DNA of 31,543 nt from Actinotignum timonense (GTDB taxonomy: Bacteria; Actinomycetota; Actinomycetes; Actinomycetales; Actinomycetaceae), in contig NZ_JASOKT010000018.1 of assembly GCF_030216305.1 (NCBI RefSeq), positions 1 through 31,543 on the forward strand, in the 5' to 3' direction. The notes under the pieces were generated by a model that did no database searches, was not told the origin of the DNA, and saw nothing but the letters and a program-made list of their open reading frames with translations. A program made the position numbers and the translations under genes. Each line of letters opens with the position of its first letter. The stretch's first letter is position 1. This document shows positions 25,924 through 31,543 of this stretch, one piece after another.

Positions 25924-27321
25924 ATGAATGCTGTTGTGGTGGCTGTTTGTTTGATGCTCCTCCTCGCGGTACTTCGTGTGCACGTGGTACTGGCTCTGTT
26001 TATCGGCGCGCTGGTGGGCGGTGTGCTCAGCGGCATGGGGCTGGAAGGGACCATGGTGGCCTTCCAGGAAGGCCTGGGTGCCGGGGCGAAAATCGCGCTC
26101 TCGTACGCGCTGCTCGGTGCGTTTGCGATGGCGGTGGCCCATTCCGGGCTGCCGCGTTTGCTTGCCGATTGGATGCTCGGCCATCTGCGCAGTTCCGATG
26201 GCGCGGGCTCGCGCAAACGCACCTTCACCCGCTGGGCAATGCTCGCCGGGATTTGCGCGATGGCGGTCATGAGCCAGAATCTCATCCCGGTGCATATCGC
26301 TTTTATCCCGCTGCTCATCCCGCCGCTGCTGGTGGTCATGAATAATCTCCGGCTGGATCGGCGCGCGGTGGCCTGCGTTCTCACTTTTGGCCTGGTGACT
26401 ACGTATATGTTCCTGCCTATCGGCTTCGGCAAGATCTTCCTCACCGATATTCTGCTGGGGAATATCGCGAAGGCCGGCATGGACGTGAGCGGCATCAACG
26501 TCATGAGCGCGATGGCAATTCCGGCGGCGGGGATGGTGGTCGGCCTGCTGCTCGCGGTGTTCGTGACGTACCGCAAGCCGCGCGAGTACCGCGATGTGGC
26601 GGTGGATGGTGGCGGTGCTGGCGCGGCTGCGGCGGCCGGCGCGGCCGGAAGCTCTGGCGCGAACGGCGCGGTCCCGGCGATTTCCCGCTACCGCATCGTG
26701 GTCTCGCTCGTGGCGATTCTGGTGTGCTTCGGGATCCAGCTGGCGCTCAACGCGGTGGACTCGGATGCCGACGCGCTGCTGGTGGGCGCGCTGGTGGGCC
26801 TGTGCGTTTTCATTTTCTCGCGCGCCGTCAAGCTGCACGAAGCCGACGACGTTTTCACCGACGGCATGAAAATGATGGCCCTCATCGGTTTCATTATGAT
26901 CAGCGCCCAGGGCTTCGCGAATGTCATGAGCGAAAGCGGGCAGATCGAACCGCTCGTGCACGCCACGGCGGCGATGTTCGGGAGTAATAAGGCGATGGCC
27001 TCGCTCGCGATGTTGCTGGTGGGGTTGCTGGTGACGATGGGGATTGGTTCGTCCTTCTCCACGCTGCCGATTATCGCGGCGATTTACGTGCCCCTGTGTG
27101 CCACGCTGGGATTCTCTCCGCTGGCCACCGTTTCGATTATCGGCACGGCCGGCGCGCTGGGCGATGCCGGTTCTCCCGCCTCGGACTCCACTTTAGGGCC
27201 GACGGCGGGGCTCAACGCAGACGGCCAACATGACCATATCCGCGACTCGGTCATCCCCACCTTTATCCATTTCAATATCCCGCTGCTCATCGCGGGCTGG
27301 GTTGCTTCGCTGGTGCTGTAG
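25924..27321 (+). CDS. Na+/H+ antiporter-family (NhaC/YuiF-like) transporter
   Basis: Integral membrane transporter of the Na+/H+ antiporter family of the YuiF type; the true substrate cannot be told from sequence (a cation or an organic solute). From ATG 25924 it has 465 residues and about eleven hydrophobic segments, beginning MNAVVVAVCLMLLLAV. The family end is clear: SPASDSTLGPTAGLNADG followed by HDHIRDSVIPTFIHFNIPL. A Gly/Ala-rich loop at about 225-247 separates the two halves. The frame is open upstream to 25726 but without family similarity. There is no Shine-Dalgarno; TATATT 7 nt before the ATG suggests leaderless translation. It has its own transcription unit after a strong terminator. 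Confidence 0.88.
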   Translation: MNAVVVAVCLMLLLAVLRVHVVLALFIGALVGGVLSGMGLEGTMVAFQEGLGAGAKIALSYALLGAFAMAVAHSGLPRLLADWMLGHLRSSDGAGSRKRTFTRWAMLAGICAMAVMSQNLIPVHIAFIPLLIPPLLVVMNNLRLDRRAVACVLTFGLVTTYMFLPIGFGKIFLTDILLGNIAKAGMDVSGINVMSAMAIPAAGMVVGLLLAVFVTYRKPREYRDVAVDGGGAGAAAAAGAAGSSGANGAVPAISRYRIVVSLVAILVCFGIQLALNAVDSDADALLVGALVGLCVFIFSRAVKLHEADDVFTDGMKMMALIGFIMISAQGFANVMSESGQIEPLVHATAAMFGSNKAMASLAMLLVGLLVTMGIGSSFSTLPIIAAIYVPLCATLGFSPLATVSIIGTAGALGDAGSPASDSTLGPTAGLNADGQHDHIRDSVIPTFIHFNIPLLIAGWVASLVL

Positions 27322-27908
27322 CGGGGTGCTGGCCGCTGGGCTCGGGGGACTGGCTCCGGGGGTTTCGCGGCGTGTGGTGTCCGTAACTACTTCTCGTCGC
27401 GTCTGGAGAGGCAACGCGGATGAAGAACGTGTCAGTGAGAGTTCAATTGCATATGTATAAGAACAAAATCGCTGAAAATAAGTCTGGGTTGGATCAGGTT
27501 CAGGTTCTTTAAGTGAAGATTGAAGCGCTCACCGTAGTCTATCGTGGCAGTTATCCGGGCAGGAATTCCTTTCGCAAGATATCGGGGTAGTTTCATTCAG
27601 AATTACCAGATATGGGCGTGTGTCGGTGTTTTTCACGGGTGGCCTCCAGATCGAGGAAAACCGGGAAGATTCTGGAGCTTTAACGTGGCGCGGCTGCGTT
27701 GGATCTCACGTGGAATGCGCACGCATATTCATGCACAATAAGTAAAAGGTTAACGCCGTGGAGGGAAGGTCGACGACGCACAACCGGCCCCGCAGCGCTT
27801 TGTCATCGCACGTCATGGGCAGAGCGCGGCGGTGAGGGCTCACCTCCTCGCTTTCCATGGCTGCATGACTACCTCACCGACCACCTGACTTCGTGAAGGA
27901 GAAACGCT
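27322..27908. other. 587-bp intergenic stretch without a supported gene
   Basis: The middle part (about 27430-27750) is clearly more AT-rich than its surroundings. I see no gene of convincing start, length or composition. One GCGTCGTCG word lies at 27771-27779 (minus). The promoter and leader of the SipW cassette must be in the right part; GGTGAG-GG-CTCACC (about 27831-27844) can form a small hairpin upstream of the cassette. No known riboswitch was recognised. Confidence 0.6.
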
Positions 27909-28478
27909 GTGGAATCACGCAAAAAGCGTTGGCTGATCCCGGTTCTTTTGGCTTGTATCTTCGGGCTGCTCACGGGCGGTGCCTACACCTACTGGGCCGG
28001 CACGGTATCTGACCCCGCGGCGAGTACCGACTCGGAAACCGTTGTGATCGGCCAGGGGCAGAACGTGACCACCGAGCTTGATGTTTCCAAGGCGCTCGCC
28101 AGCCAGGGGAAGAAGCTGGTTCCCGCCGGGAAAACCGGGGTGAGCATTGGTGGCACGAGCGAGAACGTTGAGTCATTCGATGTTACCTACACCGTGAAGT
28201 GGCAGGAGTCGGGTAGCGCTGATGTGATCGACGCGAGCGATAACGTAACCGGCACGCTGGCCGTGACCGAAACCCACCAGATTGAGGGCGTTACCGGCCA
28301 TGATGATCTGGTCGGCGTAGAAGTTACGCCTGCCAACACCCAGATCAAAGCGGACGGCGAATCAGTCACGGTCACCGTCAAGGTCACCCTCAAGGAGCCT
28401 GCGACCAAGGCCGCTTACGATGCCATCGTGGGGCAAAACATCAAGGTAAACCTCACCTTCGCCGTCACCCAGCCCTAA
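27909..28478 (+). CDS. SipW-type signal peptide protein (TasA-like secreted protein)
   Basis: Exported protein with the alternate (SipW-dependent) signal peptide: basic MESRKKRW, hydrophobic core to about residue 22, then GGAYTYWAGT, the AY-x-W-A type site seen in TasA/CalY-like proteins. The mature part (about 155 residues) is rich in Val, Thr, Asp and Gly and looks like a beta-sandwich; it has no cysteine. TasA-type proteins form fibres in the biofilm matrix; that role is inferred here only from the signal and the adjacent peptidase. GTG start at 27909 with GGAG 8 bp upstream. The next gene begins one base after its stop. Confidence 0.8.
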   Translation: MESRKKRWLIPVLLACIFGLLTGGAYTYWAGTVSDPAASTDSETVVIGQGQNVTTELDVSKALASQGKKLVPAGKTGVSIGGTSENVESFDVTYTVKWQESGSADVIDASDNVTGTLAVTETHQIEGVTGHDDLVGVEVTPANTQIKADGESVTVTVKVTLKEPATKAAYDAIVGQNIKVNLTFAVTQP

Positions 28479-28479
28479 G

Positions 28480-29148
28480 GTGAGCGCGGCCCTCGAAACG
28501 AAGAACTGCCGTGAGCATAGGCGCGGCCCGATACGCGAACGCATAGCGCGGGCCGTGCTGCTGCTCGCGGTTTTCGTGCTGTCCTTTTTCATCGCCGTCG
28601 CGGCCCTGCAGCCCAACCTTCTCATCAACACGCTGGGTTGCCGTCCCCTTATCGTGTCGAGCGATTCCATGTCGCCTCGCCTTAATCGCGGCGACGTCGT
28701 TGGCGTTGTCCGGGCAGATATAGGGGAGCTGAAAGTGGGGGACATTATCGCGGTTAGCCCGGCGACCAATTTCGTCGTCGTTCATTATCTTGCAGATAAG
28801 CGCCGCGATACGGACGGTGGCGTCTTGCTGAAAACCAAGCGCTACGGGGTGGACGAGCCGAAGGACTGGGATTACTGGGGGATTACCCGCGAGCAAGTCA
28901 TCGGGAAGGTTGGGTTCGTGATACCGAAGATCGGCCACGCGGTGTTCTTCGCGCGCTCGGTGCCAGGCATAATCACGCTGGTCGGCTGCGCCCTTGGTAT
29001 CTGGGCGATAAGCGCGATCCGGCGCGCGCCGCGTGGTAGTGATGGCGGAAGAGCGGCGGCTGAGATCGTGGAAGCCAAGCGTGTGGAAGTTGAGTGCATG
29101 GAAGCCGAGTGCGCGGCAGCTGATCGCGGAGAAGGAAGGCACGCATGA
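28480..29148 (+). CDS. sipW: SipW-like signal peptidase I (ER/archaeal type)
   Basis: Cleaves signal peptides of the SipW-dependent class; membrane enzyme. A membrane segment lies at about 25-44, the catalytic Ser63 in VSSDSMSPRLNRGD, and the catalytic His102 in FVVVHYL, so it is the Ser-His ER type rather than the Ser-Lys type. KVGDIIAV (85-92) and the box C-like GKVGFVIPKIG (142-152) follow, then a second membrane segment (about 162-180). The C-terminal tail (181-222) is charged with short repeats around VEAKRVEVECMEAEC. The GTG start lies one base after the preceding stop and has no Shine-Dalgarno, so it depends on coupling. The substrates are probably the flanking genes. Confidence 0.88.
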   Translation: MSAALETKNCREHRRGPIRERIARAVLLLAVFVLSFFIAVAALQPNLLINTLGCRPLIVSSDSMSPRLNRGDVVGVVRADIGELKVGDIIAVSPATNFVVVHYLADKRRDTDGGVLLKTKRYGVDEPKDWDYWGITREQVIGKVGFVIPKIGHAVFFARSVPGIITLVGCALGIWAISAIRRAPRGSDGGRAAAEIVEAKRVEVECMEAECAAADRGEGRHA

Positions 29149-29813
29149 CAGCGCTAGGTACGTCCGTGATGAGCGTCGTCTCCTCCTGGGCCATCGCGCT
29201 CGCGCCACTGAACGGCTTTTGGGGAGGCGTGGCGAATGTGCAGCTCGAGGGTGGTGGCGATGTGGTGATTGGCATGTGGTACATGCCCGATCCCAATGAC
29301 ACCGCAGCCCCGGACGTGGTGAATTTTGACATTGACAATCCGCCGACCGAGCCCATCAAGAAAGGGAGCATCGTCGTCGTAAAAAAGAACGGCGAGGTGG
29401 TGGGCGTGTTCACGGCGCTGCACACGATAGACCCCGCGAATCCGGATTTCAATCCGCTGGACCCGAACGAGCGGTGGGTCCGGCCCATGGTGTACTCGGA
29501 AAACACCGCGGAATACCGGCCCTTCCACCACTATCACAACCACGATTACGTGATTTTTGAAGGGAAAACGTACCAGTACGCGTGGGGTGTGGCGCATAAT
29601 CCGAATACGGTGTCTGAGCGTCCGCCGAGCGCGGGCGAGCCGTACTGGGTCAAGGTCGCCGATGCGCCGATTCAGGACTTGTGGTTCCGGCACCGCATCT
29701 ACCTGCGCGGCGCCGAGGTGATCTACAAGGGCGTGCGGTATCGGTGCGAGCTGGATGGGCGGGCCGGGTTCCAGCCGGATCATCCCAATAGCGGATGGAC
29801 GCGGTTAGAGTAG
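29145..29813 (+). CDS. Secreted protein with three CBM5/12-like modules
   Basis: A 222-residue protein with a hydrophobic N-terminus (about 6-31) and three tandem modules of about 35-40 residues, each with V-x-x-G-x-x-Y/F...P...W: about 74-113 (SIVVVKKNGEVVGVF to ERWVR), 133-171 (YVIFEGKTYQYAWG to YWVKV) and 189-222 (AEVIYKGVRYRCELD to GWTRLE). The pattern is that of chitin-binding CBM5/12 domains, so carbohydrate or surface binding is likely. No catalytic domain is present. Its ATG overlaps the signal peptidase stop (ATGA), tying it to the cassette. The signal region is not a textbook Sec or SipW type. It could be a fibre-tip adhesin. Confidence 0.75.
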   Translation: MTALGTSVMSVVSSWAIALAPLNGFWGGVANVQLEGGGDVVIGMWYMPDPNDTAAPDVVNFDIDNPPTEPIKKGSIVVVKKNGEVVGVFTALHTIDPANPDFNPLDPNERWVRPMVYSENTAEYRPFHHYHNHDYVIFEGKTYQYAWGVAHNPNTVSERPPSAGEPYWVKVADAPIQDLWFRHRIYLRGAEVIYKGVRYRCELDGRAGFQPDHPNSGWTRLE

Positions 29814-29843
29814 GCAGCTTGCTAACGTGAGCGCGGGTATGGC

Positions 29844-29884
29844 AAGAGCTCCTGACCTGGTGCTTTCCCTGGTCAGGAGCTCTT
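29844..29884. terminator. Bidirectional terminator between the cassette and the tRNA
   Basis: A perfect 14-bp stem (AAGAGCTCCTGACC at 29844-29857 with GGTCAGGAGCTCTT at 29871-29884) and a 13-base loop. It lies 30 bp after the last cassette gene on the plus strand and 5 bp after the tRNA 3' end on the minus strand, so it serves both. Confidence 0.85.
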
Positions 29885-29889
29885 CTTCG

Positions 29890-29963
29890 TGGCGGGGAGA
29901 GGATTTGAACCTCTGACCTCCGGGTTATGAGCCCGGCGAGCTACCGAACTGCTCCACCCCGCG
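29890..29963 (-). tRNA. Initiator tRNA-fMet (anticodon CAT)
   Basis: Folds into a full cloverleaf of 74 nt without encoded CCA. Initiator marks are visible: 5' CGCGGGG with an unpaired 1-72 position (here C1 opposite C72), three consecutive G-C pairs next to the anticodon loop (CCGGG-CTCATAA-CCCGG), and GGTTCAAATCC in the T arm. Elongator Met tRNAs lack these. Confidence 0.93.
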
Positions 29964-30079
29964 GCGACTGTTCTACTATACGGGCTTTGCGGCATGAATG
30001 CAAGTGTGATCGTTGTCTCGTAGGTACGGATGGTGCATGTGCGTGAGAATCTATTCAAGGTAGCAGATTCTGTGGTGCG

Positions 30080-30105
30080 AATTTCGCGAAATTGCGTGGT
30101 ATAAG
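30080..30105 (+). promoter_or_regulatory. Promoter and palindromic operator candidate of the LysR-type gene
   Basis: AATTTCGCGAAATT (30080-30093) is a perfect 14-bp palindrome lying just upstream of TATAAG (30100-30105), a plausible -10 box 44 bp before the GTG. A dimeric regulator bound to it would cover the -35 to -10 spacer, as expected for autoregulation of a LysR-type gene. Confidence 0.45.
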
Positions 30106-30149
30106 TAAACTAACGAAAGTCAAGATATGCACATCTTTATGGGGGCGCG

Positions 30150-31034
30150 GTGAAGCTGCAGCATCTGGAGGCCTTTGTGGTGGTCGCGAGGGTTGGATCG
30201 ATCAAAGAAGCTGCGGTTGAGCTGAACTGCAGTCAGCCATCGGTGACCAAGCAAATTCGCGAATTGGAAAAGACCTTAGGCCAAGAACTTCTTGATCGGT
30301 CTGGACGTGGGGTTCGGCTTACTCCTGTCGGCGTCCTATTTGCTGGCAGAGCCCGGGAGATTCTCAGTCTCTCGCGGCGTACGGTCGAAGAGTTCAGTAT
30401 GCTGCACGGCGATATTGGTGGACATGTGGTTGTGGGCACCGTTGAAAGCGCCGCTGTCATCGATGTTGCTCGGGCCATTAAACGTGTGCGGGATAAACAT
30501 CCTGGAGTTGGCGTGACACTGCGTCGGATACGTAGAGAGACCATTCTGGAAAGGCTTGCCAGTAACGCACTGTCTTTTGCTATTGCTCCGGATTCTTGGG
30601 ACCTGGCGGGGTATGAGCGCCTGTCCTTGCCAACGCAAGATCGGTGGGGGATTTTAGTTCCTGCGGCTTCTTCTCTCGCAGCGAAGGAAAGCGTGAGTGT
30701 GGACGATCTAGAAGGTCTTCCTCTGATTTGTCCGGATGATAGCGTGGGGCACCGCCAGTTGGAGCGGTGGCTAGATGATCACGGTGATCAATGCCAGGTT
30801 ATTTATGACGTGGTTTACCATGCACCGCAGTTGGTTGATGCTGGGGTTGGGTACGCGATTATCAACGATTGCTCGGCCGGGCGGTGTTCGCCTCTTGGAC
30901 TGGTATTCGTTCCGCTGGCTCCGGCAAGGCGTTCTGCCACGAGTCTGGTCTGGGATCCGAGCCGTGCGCTCACGCGAGTGGAACTAGCATTTTTGGAGGA
31001 AGTGCGCGGAGTTTGTGCTCAGATGCGGGAGTAG
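30150..31034 (+). CDS. LysR-type transcriptional regulator
   Basis: A 294-residue LysR-type regulator. The winged helix-turn-helix is at 1-60 (MKLQHLEAFVVVARVGSIKEAAVELNCSQPSVTKQIRELE; read in parts, recognition helix about QPSVTKQIREL), and the substrate-binding domain spans about 90-290. The inducer cannot be predicted. The GTG start has a GGGGG-type element a few bases upstream. It is less GC-rich than the main block (more TTG, CTT, GTT codons), in line with the AT-rich flanks. It diverges from the tRNA gene and is followed by an AT-rich intergenic region; the gene starting at 31482 may be its target. Confidence 0.92.
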   Translation: MKLQHLEAFVVVARVGSIKEAAVELNCSQPSVTKQIRELEKTLGQELLDRSGRGVRLTPVGVLFAGRAREILSLSRRTVEEFSMLHGDIGGHVVVGTVESAAVIDVARAIKRVRDKHPGVGVTLRRIRRETILERLASNALSFAIAPDSWDLAGYERLSLPTQDRWGILVPAASSLAAKESVSVDDLEGLPLICPDDSVGHRQLERWLDDHGDQCQVIYDVVYHAPQLVDAGVGYAIINDCSAGRCSPLGLVFVPLAPARRSATSLVWDPSRALTRVELAFLEEVRGVCAQMRE

Positions 31035-31481
31035 ATAATAATGTGCACACGAAAACGGACCGCAATCCATCATTAATAGAAATATTATTAACACTGCATA
31101 TTTAGTGGAGCGGTAGCTGGAGCTGGAAATTCAATTTAAGACGACATCGATCTGTTGGTGTGACCGGAATTCCAGTTAGTTACTTCACATTTTCCTGGGA
31201 AATTTCCTAGTAAAACCTGCCAAATGGGTAGAAAGTCCCCTGCGGGGGGGGGTGTTTAAATGCGAAACACCAGGTCAGAATCGTAATCGTGCGATTAATA
31301 AAATGTTATTAAAGCGCGAATTTGCAATTTATAGTTGTGTTACGATTCTGAATGATTTAGCTGGTGTGGCGCGTTACTTATTGTGTTTTGGTGATGCTCA
31401 GGCGCATCTCTTTCACAAAATTCACCTAAGTGGCGATATGCGCACCCGCAAGTCATCCGATTATCTACCAATGGAGAAAAG
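31035..31481. other. 447-bp AT-rich intergenic region
   Basis: No gene is supported. It contains GGAAATTTCC (31198-31207), CCCC-TGC followed by a run of nine G (31244-31252), and a nested inverted-repeat structure at 31267-31367. It also holds the promoter of the gene starting at 31482, which I could not place with confidence. Confidence 0.7.
31267..31367. repeat. Nested inverted repeats upstream of the last gene
   Basis: Outer arms ACACCAG (31267) / CTGGTGT (31361); next a perfect 12-bp pair TCAGAATCGTAA (31275-31286) / TTACGATTCTGA (31340-31351); inside, TCGTGC / GCGCGA (31287, 31314) and TTAATAA / TTATTAA (31295, 31306) around AATG. The arms nest in order, so the whole 101 bp could fold into one long hairpin or serve as symmetric binding sites. 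Confidence 0.7.
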
Positions 31482-31543
31482 ATGTCTCACTACACGGGGT
31501 CGCTTAATTCGGCACCCGGCATTTTCGCTCCGGCTGGCAATCG
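31482..31543 (+). CDS. Start of a gene running off the window (partial)
   Basis: ATG at 31482 follows GGAG at 31473-31476 with good spacing. The 20 visible codons read MSHYTGSLNSAPGIFAPAGN and stay open to the window end. Too short to assign a family; it is not hydrophobic enough to be a plain signal peptide. Confidence 0.6.
   Translation, partial: MSHYTGSLNSAPGIFAPAGN

Noticed and set aside
27544..27741. 65-codon plus-strand frame in the intergenic region
   Set aside because: No Shine-Dalgarno, no family character, and composition like the non-coding surroundings.
27322..27908. Riboswitch upstream of the SipW cassette
   Set aside because: I could not match the conserved cores of the common riboswitch classes; only a small hairpin is visible.
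29890..30149. Genomic island inserted at the tRNA gene
   Set aside because: The AT-rich DNA beyond the tRNA invites this idea, but there is no integrase and no repeat of the tRNA 3' end in the window.

Overview
The window looks like chromosomal DNA of a high-GC actinobacterium. It carries the complete GlgE pathway (GlgE, TreS, maltokinase, GlgB), a mycoredoxin with a CGYC active site, a UvrD2-type helicase with an HRDC domain, and a gene neighbourhood (nudC, mycoredoxin, uvrD2, cyclodehydratase-like, zincin-like, PDZ/Lon-like, UPF0182) that matches the Mycobacterium tuberculosis Rv3199c-Rv3193c block. Codon use (high GC but many GAA, ATT and AAT codons) and several apparently leaderless starts would fit the Actinomycetaceae. 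That family assignment is an inference and not certain.

Region 1 (16-8632, minus strand) is a glycogen/alpha-glucan operon, glgE-treS-mak-glgB. TreS makes or uses trehalose/maltose, maltokinase makes maltose-1-phosphate, GlgE polymerises it, and GlgB branches the product. GlgE carries a long basic tail and GlgB a long acidic tail. A CRP/GlxR-like palindrome lies upstream of glgE. Region 2 (8633-9527) is a gene-poor stretch of nearly 900 bp packed with five different inverted-repeat modules, one of them a 30-bp-phased array. A small coiled-coil gene and trpS follow, then glgX (glycogen debranching).

Region 3 (13471-25679) is the nudC / mycoredoxin / uvrD2 / coiled-coil membrane protein / cyclodehydratase-like / zincin-like / PDZ-Lon-like / UPF0182 block. 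The place where whiB7 and an ABC1-type kinase sit in mycobacteria is taken by an unrelated-looking membrane-anchored coiled-coil protein. The intergenic parts hold DnaA-box-like sequences, a 20-bp tandem repeat and a short upstream ORF coupled to the UPF0182 gene.

Region 4 (25924-29813) has a Na+/H+ antiporter-family transporter, a 587-bp gene-free stretch, and a tightly coupled three-gene secretion cassette: a protein with a SipW-type signal peptide, an ER-type (Ser-His) signal peptidase, and a protein with three tandem chitin-binding-like modules. This cassette may build or decorate a surface fibre or biofilm matrix. Region 5 (29844-31543) holds a bidirectional terminator, an initiator tRNA gene, a LysR-type regulator with a palindromic operator candidate, an AT-rich intergenic stretch with nested inverted repeats and a run of nine G, and the first codons of a gene that leaves the window.
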